From Clostridiaceae bacterium (lineage in GTDB: Bacteria > Bacillota > Clostridia > Acetivibrionales > DUMC01): a DNA stretch of 26,121 bases. The notes beneath the pieces were generated by a model. That model was not told where the DNA came from. It worked only from the letters and a program-made list of their open reading frames with translations, and did not search any database. Below are positions 1 through 8,800 of the stretch, piece by piece. The stretch spans positions 1 through 26,121 of the forward strand of contig JAAZDH010000077.1 of assembly GCA_012512865.1 (NCBI GenBank), given 5' to 3'. The position numbers and the translations under genes were made by a program. The stretch's first letter is position 1, and the number at the start of each line of letters is the position of its first letter.

Positions 1-412
1 CCATTTTATTTATATAAGCAATACGCGGAACATGATATTTGTCAGCTTGCCTCCACACGGTTTCGGTTTGCGGTTCAACCCCGCCTTTCGCACAAAAAAG
101 CGTTACCGCACCGTCAAGGACGCGAAGAGATCTTTCAACTTCTACCGTAAAGTCAACGTGCCCCGGCGTATCTATAATATTTATTCTTTTTCCCTTCCAT
201 TCGGCGGTAGTTGCTGCGGAAGTAATTGTTATACCCCTCTCCTGCTCTTGCTCCATCCAGTCCATGGCAGCAGTGCCTTCATGGACTTCACCCATTTTAC
301 GGAGCCTTCCGGCATAAAACAATATCCGCTCGGTTGTTGTAGTTTTTCCTGCATCTATATGGGCCATGATTCCTATATTTCTAATATCTTCTAAATTGTA
401 GCGCCTGGGCAT
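1..412 (-). CDS. fusA: Translation elongation factor G, N-terminal part (cut by window edge)
   Basis: EF-G is the cytoplasmic GTPase that drives ribosomal translocation and, with RRF, ribosome recycling. Only the first 137 residues are inside the window; the frame is open to base 1, so the 3' end is missing because of the window edge, not because the gene is broken. The G domain is clear: G1 P-loop AHIDAGKT at residues 17-24, switch-I RGIT at 59-62, G3 DTPGH at 81-85, and the start of G4 (NKM) at 135-137. The ATG at 412-410 has an AAGGAGGG ribosome binding site at 423-430, ten bases upstream. It is the last visible gene of the rplGB-rpsL-rpsG-fusA unit; tufA would be expected next but lies outside. 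Identity is essentially certain. Confidence 0.98.
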   Translation of the reverse strand, partial: MPRRYNLEDIRNIGIMAHIDAGKTTTTERILFYAGRLRKMGEVHEGTAAMDWMEQEQERGITITSAATTAEWKGKRINIIDTPGHVDFTVEVERSLRVLDGAVTLFCAKGGVEPQTETVWRQADKYHVPRIAYINKM

Positions 413-445
413 CCCTTCTCTTCCCTCCTTTCCCTTAACAATGTT

Positions 446-517
446 CCAGGTTGCTTAATTTCAAATTACTATTTTAAATGCTAATTTAATAACTTAACCT
501 TAAATTACATAACCTGG
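446..517 (-). repeat. Inverted repeat in the rpsG-fusA spacer
   Basis: CCAGGTT (446-452) is perfectly complementary to AACCTGG (511-517). After a 3x3 internal loop, TAATTT (456-461) pairs with AAATTA (502-507). The spacer RNA could therefore form a 7+6 bp stem around an AT-rich loop. No T-run follows on the minus strand, so it is not a standard terminator. RNA processing or stabilisation between rpsG and fusA is possible, but that is inference. The rest of the 196-base spacer is AT-rich with no recognisable gene. Confidence 0.5.
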
Positions 518-608
518 ATGGCACGTTTCACATTAATAACAGTATTTTTACTTCGATCTATTTCAATTAGCAGTTTTCAAAATATTTTTTCCTTGCAGGG
601 AATTATTC

Positions 609-1079
609 CTACCACCTGTAATGGGCAAATGCCCTGTTTGCTTCGGCCATCTTATGGGTGTCTTCCTTCTTCTTAAACGCTCCGCCCACACCGTTGGCAG
701 CATCCATGATTTCCGCCGCCAACCTTTCTTTCATTGTTCGTTCTCCCCTTAGCCGTGCATAATTCACCAGCCACCTTATACCCAAAGCTTGCCTTCTTTC
801 CGGGCGTACTTCAACAGGAACCTGGTAGGTCGCTCCTCCTACCCTCCTGGCCTTTACTTCCAGCACGGGCATTACATTGTTCAAGGCCTGGTAAAAAACT
901 TCCTTGGGGTCTTTGCCTGTTTTCTCCTTTATTATATCAAAAGCCCCGTAGCAAATCTTTTGCGCAATCCCTTTCTTTCCATCCAGCATGATTTTGTTTA
1001 TTAGTTTTGTTATAACCGCATCATTATATATAGGATCAGGCAAAACTTCTCTTCTTGGTACATGTCCTTTCCTTGGCAC
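609..1079 (-). CDS. rpsG: 30S ribosomal protein S7
   Basis: S7 is a primary 16S rRNA-binding protein that nucleates the 30S head and lines the E site. The product is 156 residues, the usual bacterial length. It starts MPRKGHVPRREVLPDP and carries the conserved rRNA-contacting segments ALNNVMPVLEVKARRVGG (about 66-83) and PVEVRPERRQALGIRWLV (about 87-104), ending in the typical FAHYRW. The start codon is GTG (1079-1077), with AAGGAGGG at 1087-1094 six to seven bases upstream; the family alignment begins at exactly this codon. It lies between rpsL and fusA as in the classical str operon. In E. coli S7 represses this operon by binding the rpsL-rpsG spacer; a hairpin is present in that spacer here (1121-1144), but the parallel is unproven. 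Confidence 0.98.
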   Translation of the reverse strand: MPRKGHVPRREVLPDPIYNDAVITKLINKIMLDGKKGIAQKICYGAFDIIKEKTGKDPKEVFYQALNNVMPVLEVKARRVGGATYQVPVEVRPERRQALGIRWLVNYARLRGERTMKERLAAEIMDAANGVGGAFKKKEDTHKMAEANRAFAHYRW

Positions 1080-1120
1080 TTTCCTTCCCTCCTTCCGGTT
1101 AATATTATCTTCTTCCTGGT

Positions 1121-1144
1121 ACTCGCCGTTTTTCCGGCGTCAGT
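1121..1144 (-). promoter_or_regulatory. Hairpin in the rpsL-rpsG spacer, possible S7 target
   Basis: CGCCG (1124-1128) and CGGCG (1135-1139) form a GC-only 5-bp stem around a 6-base loop. Flanking ACT/AGT can extend it across a small bulge. It is a GC-rich island in an AT-rich spacer and has no T-run after it, so it is not a terminator. In enterobacteria S7 binds the equivalent spacer to repress translation. Here the position is suggestive, but no S7 consensus was demonstrated. Confidence 0.35.
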
Positions 1145-1185
1145 GCCACTTGTTTTTTTACAGGAATCCTGGCTACTTATCTTAA

Positions 1186-1611
1186 CTATTTGCCTGCAGC
1201 ACTCTTTGGTTTCTTGGCGCCATACTTGGAGCGTCCCTGCATCCTGTTTGCAACTCCTGCAGTATCAAGGGTCCCGCGGATAACATGATACCTTACTCCC
1301 GGCAGGTCTTTTACTCTTCCGCCCCTGATAAGAACAACACTGTGCTCCTGCAAATTATGGCCTATTCCGGGAATATAAGCTGTAACCTCGATTCCGTTCG
1401 ACAGCCTCACCCTTGCAACCTTCCTCAGGGCAGAATTAGGCTTCTTTGGCGTAGTTGTTTTTACTACGGTACATACACCCCTTTTTTGAGAACAATGTAT
1501 TTCAATAGGTTTCTTCTTAAGGGAATTAAACCCTTTTTGCATTGCAGGTGACGTTGATTTTTTCTTTATGGCTTTTCTTCCCTTTCTTACCAGTTGGTTA
1601 AATGTAGGCAT
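1186..1611 (-). CDS. rpsL: 30S ribosomal protein S12
   Basis: S12 sits at the decoding centre of the 30S subunit and controls accuracy. The product is 141 residues; Firmicutes S12 is typically 137-142, longer than the 124 of E. coli because of an insert near residues 25-35. The conserved TTTPKKPNSALRKVARVRL and GGRVKDLPGVRYH motifs are intact. Lysines at the two classical streptomycin-resistance sites (in PKKPN and GRVKDLPG) are wild type, so no ribosomal streptomycin resistance is predicted. The ATG at 1611-1609 has a perfect AAGGAGGTGG at 1616-1625. The gene is downstream of rplGB after a 251-base spacer that carries a tandem repeat. Confidence 0.98.
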   Translation of the reverse strand: MPTFNQLVRKGRKAIKKKSTSPAMQKGFNSLKKKPIEIHCSQKRGVCTVVKTTTPKKPNSALRKVARVRLSNGIEVTAYIPGIGHNLQEHSVVLIRGGRVKDLPGVRYHVIRGTLDTAGVANRMQGRSKYGAKKPKSAAGK

Positions 1612-1634
1612 TAATCCACCTCCTTCTATCCTGG

Positions 1635-1710
1635 TTTGCAGCTAATTTACGGGTTTGCAGCCAGTTTACAGCTTTGCAGCCCGTTTATAACTTTGCAGTT
1701 GATTCATAAC
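1635..1710. repeat. Four-copy 19-bp tandem repeat in the rpsL leader
   Basis: Units start at 1635, 1654, 1673 and 1692, exactly 19 bases apart. Each begins TTTGCAG, followed by a degenerate half of the type NNNNTTTAYRRN (the last unit has TTCATAAC). The array ends 10 bases before the rpsL ribosome binding site on the transcribed side, so it is part of the rplGB-rpsL mRNA spacer. A 13-bp direct repeat, CCTTGCTTTTTAT, is also present at 1710-1722 and 1757-1769. The function is unknown. Confidence 0.85.
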
Positions 1711-1739
1711 CTTGCTTTTTATATTATTTAACATTATTT

Positions 1740-1768
1740 ATTATACAAATTTATTGCCTTGCTTTTTA
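1740..1768 (-). promoter_or_regulatory. Weak candidate sigma-A promoter before rpsL
   Basis: A perfect -10 hexamer TATAAT (minus strand, 1745-1740) is preceded by TTTG. The hexamer 17 bases upstream (1763-1768, TAAAAA) matches only half of the -35 consensus. It could give secondary transcription of rpsL-rpsG-fusA, but in AT-rich DNA a lone TATAAT is weak evidence. Confidence 0.25.
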
Positions 1769-1862
1769 TTACACTTCTAATTCTACTTCTCTAATTTTTT
1801 CTATTTCTCTAATTTTTATTGCCTTAATTCCTGGTATTAGATTTACGTAATTTAAACCTGCA

Positions 1863-2105
1863 TTACTTAAGAACGCAAACGACCGAAGCGCCCACATCAA
1901 TGTTGCATGCCTTGCCTAACTCCTTCATCCCCTCTGCATAAATAACTTCTATTGAATCCCTCTCGCAAATATCCAAAACTTCTTTTATAAGCCTTTCATC
2001 AGCGTCCCTTGCAATTATGGCAGTTTTTACCTGGCCTTTGCGCAATGCCTTCAATGATTGCTTCAACCCCACGGTTTTTTTGCTGTTTTTTAAAAAATCC
2101 AGCAC
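1863..2105 (-). CDS. rplGB: L7Ae-family kink-turn-binding ribosomal protein (YbxF/L7Ae-like)
   Basis: This 80-residue protein belongs to the L7Ae/L30e/S12e family. It has the AIIARDADERLIKEVLD and GMKELGKACNIDVGASVV segments typical of the Bacillus YbxF/RplGB protein, which binds RNA kink-turns and associates with ribosomes in growing cells. Length matches the family (about 80-84). The start is GTG at 2105-2103 with AGGAGGG at 2114-2120, eight bases upstream; no in-frame ATG lies nearby. The gene sits between rpoC and rpsL exactly as in Bacillus. It is the first gene after the promoter at 2175-2204 and so probably leads the rplGB-rpsL-rpsG-fusA transcript. Family assignment is solid; the physiological role is less well established. 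Confidence 0.93.
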   Translation of the reverse strand: MLDFLKNSKKTVGLKQSLKALRKGQVKTAIIARDADERLIKEVLDICERDSIEVIYAEGMKELGKACNIDVGASVVCVLK

Positions 2106-2174
2106 CTCAACTACCCTCCTGCAAAATACCTCGCTTACAAAAATACCCCTCTTTACTATTTCGCATACTGAATT

Positions 2175-2204
2175 ATTCTACCACCGCAAAGTCTTGTTTG
2201 TCAA
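2175..2204 (-). promoter_or_regulatory. Sigma-A promoter for rplGB-rpsL-rpsG-fusA
   Basis: On the minus strand a perfect -35 TTGACA (2204-2199) is followed after 18 bases by TAGAAT (2180-2175), preceded by TGG, which gives an extended -10 (TGn). The predicted start is near 2168, leaving about 62 bases of leader before the rplGB GTG. It lies just after rpoC with no terminator between, so both read-through and fresh initiation are possible. Confidence 0.8.
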
Positions 2205-2253
2205 CAAAAAATTCATACCACCTCCGGCTGCCGCATCCAAACCTACGTATCTT

Positions 2254-5200
2254 TCAGCCTTCCTTTATCTTCACTGATACATCCCTGTACCTCTTCATTC
2301 CCGTACCTGCAGGTATAAGCTTGCCGATAATCACGTTTTCCTTCAACCCTACCAGCGGGTCGATTTTGCCTTTTATTGCGGCATCGGTTAACACCCTGGT
2401 AGTTTCCTGGAAGGAAGCGGCAGAAAGGAATGACTCCGTTGCCAGTGATGCTTTTGTAATACCAAGCAGTGTCGGCCTTCCCGTTGCCGGCCTATTGCCG
2501 TTTGCCAAGGCTTTCCTGTTTTCCTTCTCGAATTCGAACCTGTCCACCAGGCCGCCGGGAAGCATGTTTGTATCTCCCGGATCTTCTACCTTCACCTTTC
2601 TCAGCATCTGCCTGATAATGATTTCTATATGCTTGTCATTCAAGTCTACGCCATGGAACCTGTAAACCTTTTGAACCTCCTGCAAGAGGTATGATTGCGT
2701 ACCTTTTACACCCTTTATTTTCAGTATGTCATGGGGGTTCACGGAACCTTCCGTCAATTCATCCCCGGCTTCCACGTAATCCACGTTTGAAACCTTAATC
2801 CTTGAACCGTAAGGTATCAGGTAACTCTTGGACTGCCCGTCATCGGCGGTTATAACAATTTCCCTTCTTTTCTTTGTTTCATTTATGGTTACGGTCCCTT
2901 TTATTTCAGAAATAATGGCCAGCCCTTTAGGCCTGCGCGCTTCAAACAGTTCTTCCACGCGCGGCAATCCTTGTGTTATATCCTCGCCTGCAACACCACC
3001 GGTATGGAATGTCCTCATGGTCAACTGGGTTCCCGGTTCTCCTATTGACTGGGCTGCTATTATACCTACGGCTTCCCCGACATTCACCTCACCGCCTGTT
3101 GCCAGGTTAGATCCATAGCACTTTGCGCACACCCCATGCTCGGAACGGCAAGTAAGGATTGACCTGATCGTAACCTTTTTCAACCCTGCTTTTTCAATTT
3201 TTTTGGCATCATCGTCAGTTATCATCCTATCCTTTTCCACGATGATTTCTCCTGTTTCAGGGTTAACTATCGGCTCAACAGTAAACCTGCCTATTATTCT
3301 CTCTGCCAGGGTTTCTATTACCTGGTCCCCCTCTTTTATTTTCATAACTTCAAAACCATTGCTGGTACCACAATCCGCCTCTCTTACAATAACATCCTGG
3401 CTTACATCAACAAGTCTCCGGGTCAGGTACCCCGAATCGGCAGTCCTCAATGCCGTATCCGCAAGACCTTTCCTGGTGCCATGGGTGGATATGAAATACT
3501 CCAACACATTCAGCCCCTCGCGGAAATTTGACTTTATCGGAATTTCTATTGTTTTTCCGCGCGTGTCGGCCATCAACCCTCTCATTCCGGCTAGCTGCTT
3601 GATTTGGTTTACATTACCTCGTGCTCCCGATGTTGCCATCATGTAAAGGGGATTTAACTTGTCAAGGTTATCCATGAGGGCATTTGTTATATTCTCACCG
3701 GTTTCCGTCCAGGTTGCAATAACTGCATTATACCGCTCCTGTTCGGATATCAGTCCTCTCTTGTACTGGTTCATGATTTTCTCAATATTCTCTTCTGTCT
3801 CTGCAACGTAGCGCCTTTTTATTTCAGGAATTATCATGTCGGTAATCCCTATCGTGATGGCTCCCCTGGTAGAATACCTGAACCCCAGGGTTTTAATTTT
3901 ATCCAGTACAACGGCGGTTTTAGTAGTACCATGGACTTTTATGCATTTGTCGATTATATCCTGCAGGGCTTTCCTGTCAACAAGGAAATTTATTTCAAGG
4001 TCACATATATTTTCAGGATTAGACCTGTCCACATACCCCAGATCCTGGGGAATCATCTCGTTGAATATAAGCTTCCCGGCAGTTGTAGTAATAAGCTTTG
4101 AGTACTTCCGGTTACCAATGGTCTTCACTATTCTTACCTTTATAATGGAATGAAGGCTTATATACCCTTCATTATATGCCATATATACCTCTTCGGGGGA
4201 CGAAAATACTTTTCCCTCCCCGGTATCTCCCGTCTTTTCAATAGTTAAATAATAAGTTCCAAGAACCATGTCCTGCGTGGGTACTACCACGGGCCTTCCA
4301 TCCTGTGGCTTCAAAAGGTTGTTAGCCGACAGCATCAAGAACCTGGCTTCAGCCTGCGCCTCCGCTGACAGCGGGACATGTACAGCCATCTGGTCCCCGT
4401 CAAAATCGGCGTTATAAGCAGTACATACCAATGGGTGTAGCTTTATGGCCCTTCCTTCCACCAGCACAGGTTCAAAAGCTTGAATTCCAAGCCTGTGAAG
4501 TGTCGGGGCCCTGTTTAACAATACGGGATGCTCTTTTATCACTTCTTCAAGCACATCCCACACTTCATCCCTTACCCTTTCCACCATCCTCTTGGCGCTC
4601 TTTATGTTATGCGCCAGGCCATCATTTACAAGTTTTTTCATTACGAAGGGTTTAAACAGTTCCAATGCCATTTCCTTCGGCAATCCGCACTGGTATATCT
4701 TAAGCTCCGGCCCTATTACAATAACGGAACGGCCGGAATAATCCACCCTCTTGCCAAGTAAATTCTGCCGGAAACGTCCTTGTTTACCTTTCAGCATATC
4801 GGACAACGATTTTAAAGGCCTGTTGCCCGGCCCGGTTACGGGTCTTCCCCTTCTCCCGTTGTCTATAAGCGCATCTACAGCTTCCTGGAGCATCCTTTTT
4901 TCGTTCCTGACTATTATATCGGGAGCCCCCAGGTCAAGCAATCTTTTTAACCTGTTATTCCTGTTTATTACCCTCCTGTATAAATCATTCAAATCCGATG
5001 TTGCAAACCTTCCGCCGTCCAGCTGTACAATGGGTCTTAGTTCAGGCGGTATTACCGGTATAACATCCAGTATCATCCACTCCGGCCTGTTCCCTGATGC
5101 CCTGAATGCTTCCACCACTTCCAACCTCTTTATGGTCCTCATTCTTTTCTGCCCCGATATTTCTTCAAGCTCGGCCCTTAATTCCTTTGCCAGCTTATCC

Positions 5201-5751
5201 AGGTCAATTTTCATAAGCAATTCCTTTATGGCTTCAGCACCCATGCCTGCTTTGAAATTGCTACCGAATTTCTCCAGGCTATCCCTGTACTCTTTTTCCG
5301 ATAGTATTTGTTTTTCGAACAATGGCGTCTGACCCGGGTCAATAACAACATAGGCAGCAAAGTACAATACTTTTTCCAGCGAGCGTGGCGACATGTCCAA
5401 TAATAAGCCCATCCGGCTGGGTATCCCTTTAAAATACCAAATATGTGATACAGGGGCAGCCAGTTCAATATGGCCCATTCTCTCCCGCCTTACCTTTTGC
5501 TTGGTCACTTCAACGCCGCACCTGTCACATACAATACCCTTGTACCTGACCCTCTTGTATTTTCCGCAATGGCATTCCCAGTCTTTTGTGGGCCCAAATA
5601 TTCTTTCGCAAAAGAGCCCATCCCTCTCGGGTTTCAAGGTTCTATAGTTAATAGTTTCCGGCTTTTTAACTTCACCCCTTGACCATTCCCTGATTTTTTC
5701 CGGTGAAGCAAGCCCAATTCTAATTGCATCAAAATTAGCAAGCTCAAACAC
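2254..5751 (-). CDS. rpoC: RNA polymerase beta' subunit
   Basis: Beta' forms the catalytic jaw of RNA polymerase. The 1165-residue product has the expected landmarks. The N-terminal zinc site is C60, C62, C75 and C78. The magnesium-binding motif NADFDGDQ is at 447-454 (D449, D451, D453). The bridge-helix region is at about 742-778. The second zinc site is C794, C868, C875 and C878. The trigger-loop segment GTQLTMRTFHTGG is at about 907-919. The length is close to the Bacillus subunit, without the large lineage-specific insertions seen in proteobacteria. The start is GTG (5751-5749), with AAAGGGG at 5761-5767; the family begins (M)FEL at this point. rpoB ends 82 bases upstream, so the two genes share a transcript. 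No terminator follows rpoC before the promoter at 2175-2204. Confidence 0.99.
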   Translation of the reverse strand: MFELANFDAIRIGLASPEKIREWSRGEVKKPETINYRTLKPERDGLFCERIFGPTKDWECHCGKYKRVRYKGIVCDRCGVEVTKQKVRRERMGHIELAAPVSHIWYFKGIPSRMGLLLDMSPRSLEKVLYFAAYVVIDPGQTPLFEKQILSEKEYRDSLEKFGSNFKAGMGAEAIKELLMKIDLDKLAKELRAELEEISGQKRMRTIKRLEVVEAFRASGNRPEWMILDVIPVIPPELRPIVQLDGGRFATSDLNDLYRRVINRNNRLKRLLDLGAPDIIVRNEKRMLQEAVDALIDNGRRGRPVTGPGNRPLKSLSDMLKGKQGRFRQNLLGKRVDYSGRSVIVIGPELKIYQCGLPKEMALELFKPFVMKKLVNDGLAHNIKSAKRMVERVRDEVWDVLEEVIKEHPVLLNRAPTLHRLGIQAFEPVLVEGRAIKLHPLVCTAYNADFDGDQMAVHVPLSAEAQAEARFLMLSANNLLKPQDGRPVVVPTQDMVLGTYYLTIEKTGDTGEGKVFSSPEEVYMAYNEGYISLHSIIKVRIVKTIGNRKYSKLITTTAGKLIFNEMIPQDLGYVDRSNPENICDLEINFLVDRKALQDIIDKCIKVHGTTKTAVVLDKIKTLGFRYSTRGAITIGITDMIIPEIKRRYVAETEENIEKIMNQYKRGLISEQERYNAVIATWTETGENITNALMDNLDKLNPLYMMATSGARGNVNQIKQLAGMRGLMADTRGKTIEIPIKSNFREGLNVLEYFISTHGTRKGLADTALRTADSGYLTRRLVDVSQDVIVREADCGTSNGFEVMKIKEGDQVIETLAERIIGRFTVEPIVNPETGEIIVEKDRMITDDDAKKIEKAGLKKVTIRSILTCRSEHGVCAKCYGSNLATGGEVNVGEAVGIIAAQSIGEPGTQLTMRTFHTGGVAGEDITQGLPRVEELFEARRPKGLAIISEIKGTVTINETKKRREIVITADDGQSKSYLIPYGSRIKVSNVDYVEAGDELTEGSVNPHDILKIKGVKGTQSYLLQEVQKVYRFHGVDLNDKHIEIIIRQMLRKVKVEDPGDTNMLPGGLVDRFEFEKENRKALANGNRPATGRPTLLGITKASLATESFLSAASFQETTRVLTDAAIKGKIDPLVGLKENVIIGKLIPAGTGMKRYRDVSVKIKEG

Positions 5752-5833
5752 TATTCCTAACCCCTTTCCGTAGCTTTAATATGCTTCTTTCAAGGTCTAA
5801 TCAAGTCCAACCTAATGTATTGCATTTTTTAAC

Positions 5834-8800
5834 CTATGCAAGGTCATCATCATTATCGTCAAGTTCATTGTCAAACTCATCAATGAATTCGCTGTCAAGT
5901 TCCCCCAGGTCATCAATACCAAAATCATCGCCAATGTCATCAAGCTCATCGCCAAAATCTGTTTCCCCGTCAATATCTATCTCATCATCAATATCCAGCT
6001 CATCATCAATATCTATCCCGTTATCAATATCCATACCATCATCCATGTCAATCCCGGTGCCGACACTTATTCCATCGTCAATACCCATATCTTCATCAAT
6101 ATCCATGTCCTCACCGTCAATATCTTCCGTATCAATGAACAGGTTTTTAAGGATGTCGTTTTCTTCCGGCGATTCGCGGGACAATTCAATGTCCATATCC
6201 AGGCCATCCAATTCGATATCCTCTTCATTCAGCATATCTTCCTTGTCACCATGATATGCTTCAAAAGGTTCTTCGTCCTCTCTTCCTTCGATATTCACGC
6301 TTAGATCCTCCACATCATCGTCGGTGGACTCTCTAATTGCTATTTCCTCGTGTTCCTCCGAGTAAACTTTTACATCAAGTGCCAGGCTTTGAAGTTCCTT
6401 TATCAGTACCTTGAATGATTCAGGTATGCCTGGTTCCGGAACATTCTCTCCCTTTACAATCGCTTCATAAGTTTTTACCCTTCCCAGGACGTCATCGGAC
6501 TTGACCGTAAGTATTTCCTGCAATGTATAAGCAGCACCATATGCTTCCAATGCCCAGACCTCCATTTCCCCGAACCTCTGGCCTCCAAACTGGGCCTTTC
6601 CTCCCAGCGGCTGTTGGGTAACGAGGGAATAGGGTCCTGTTGAGCGGGCGTGTATCTTGTCATCAACCAGGTGTGCAAGTTTCAATATATACATGTAGCC
6701 GACGGAAACCCTGCTATCAAATGGTTCTCCCGTTCTTCCGTCATACAGGATACTTTTCCCGTCTTCCGGCAGGTTTGCCAGCCTTAAAGTCTCTATCGTA
6801 TCCATCTCGGTTGCACCGTCAAAAACAGGCGTTGCAATTTCCCAGCCAAGTACTTTTGCAGCATATCCAAGATGGACTTCCAACACCTGGCCCACGTTCA
6901 TCCTTGACGGCACTCCAAGCGGATTTAGAACTATTTCCAGGGGTGTTCCATCCGGGAGAAAAAGCATGTCTTCTTCCGGTAAAATCCTGGAAATAACACC
7001 TTTATTCCCGTGCCTTCCGGCTATTTTATCACCAACGGAAATTTTTCGTTTTTGCGCAACGTACACCATGACCATCTGGTTTACCCCGGGTGGAAGCTCA
7101 TCCCCGGTTTCCCTTGAAAATACCTTCACGTCAACGACAATGCCCTGCTCCCCGTGCGGGACACGAAGGGATGTATCCCTGACTTCCCTTGCCTTTTCAC
7201 CGAAAATCGCCCTTAAAAGCCTTTCTTCCGCCGTAAGTTCCGTTTCTCCCTTGGGGGTGACCTTCCCCACCAGGATATCCCCGGCCCTCACCTCGGCACC
7301 TATCCTGATGATTCCCCTGTCGTCCAAGTCTTTTAAGGATTCCTCGCTCACGTTCGGGATATCCCTTGTTATCTCTTCGGGTCCAAGCTTTGTATCCCTG
7401 GCTTCCGCCTCGTATTCTTCTATATGAATCGATGTGAAAGTATCATCTTTCACCAGTTTTTCACTAATGAGTATGGCGTCCTCGTAATTATAGCCTTCCC
7501 AGGGCATAAACCCTACCAGCACATTCTTGCCCAGGGCAAGTTCGCCCATGCTTGTTGAAGGCCCGTCCGCGATGACATCTCCCTTTTTTACCTCGTCTCC
7601 CTTTTTAACCAGCGGCCTTTGGTTTATGCAAGTACCCTGGTTGGAACGCATGTATTTCATGAGCTTGTAATAATCCCGATGGCCGTCCTTCCTTCGTATG
7701 ATTATCTCGTTGGCACTTAGTTTTTCAACAATACCGTCATTCTTTGCAATTACAACAACACCTGAATCCTTGGCAGCCTTGTACTCTATTCCCGTGCCTA
7801 CTATTGGCGCTTCCGTTTTTATAAGCGGCACTGCCTGGCGCTGCATGTTTGCACCCATTAACGCACGGCTTGCGTCATCATTTTCAAGGAAAGGTATTAA
7901 TGCCGCCGCAACTGAAACAAGCTGCTTTGGCGAAACATCTATAAAATCAACTTTTTCTCTTTCAACCTGGAATATGTTGTTCTTAAACCTTGCCGTAACT
8001 TTCAGGTTGATAAACATTCCATTCTCGTCTATGGGCTCGTTGGCCTGCGCTACGATATACTCGTCTTCTTCATCGGCAGACAGGTATACTATTTCATTCG
8101 TTATTACGCCCTTTCCTTTTTCAACCTTCCTGTACGGGGCTTCGATAAACCCGTAGCTGTTTACCCTTGCATAAGTGCTGAGTGAACCTATGAGCCCGAT
8201 ATTGGGACCTTCAGGTGTTTCTATGGGGCATATCCTTCCATAGTGGGAATGGTGCACGTCCCTTACTTCAAAACCGGCCCTTTCCCTGCTTAATCCTCCG
8301 GGTCCCAGTGCGCTTAACCTTCTCTTGTGCGTTAATTCCGCGAGGGGGTTTGTCTGGTCCATAAACTGGGACAGCTGGCTGCTGCCGAAAAACTCTTTTA
8401 TGGCGGCAGTTACAGGTCTCGTATTAATCAAGGTCTGGGGGGTGACTATATCAATATCCTGGATCGTCATCCTTTCCCTTATAACCCTCTCCATCCTGGC
8501 AAGACCTATCCTGAACTGGTTTTGAAGCAATTCGCCCACTGAACGGAGCCTCCTGTTGCCCAGGTGGTCAATATCATCAGTACTCCCTATTCCATAATTC
8601 AAGTTAACAATGTAGTTAATCGAAGCCAAAATATCATCGGACGTTATGTGCATGGGTATAAGGCTGTCCAGGTTTGATTTTATTGCTTTCTTTATATTCT
8701 TTTGGTTCTTGTTTTCTTCAAGTATTTTATTTAAAGCAACCAGGTAAACTTTTTCATCGATACCCAGGTCTTTTGCGTCAAATCCCAGGTACTCGCTGAT

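Noticed and set aside
5781..6254. Long plus-strand open frame, serine-rich
   Set aside because: It is the mirror image of the acidic rpoB tail (GAT/GAC repeats read as ATC/TCA on the other strand) and has no ribosome binding site.
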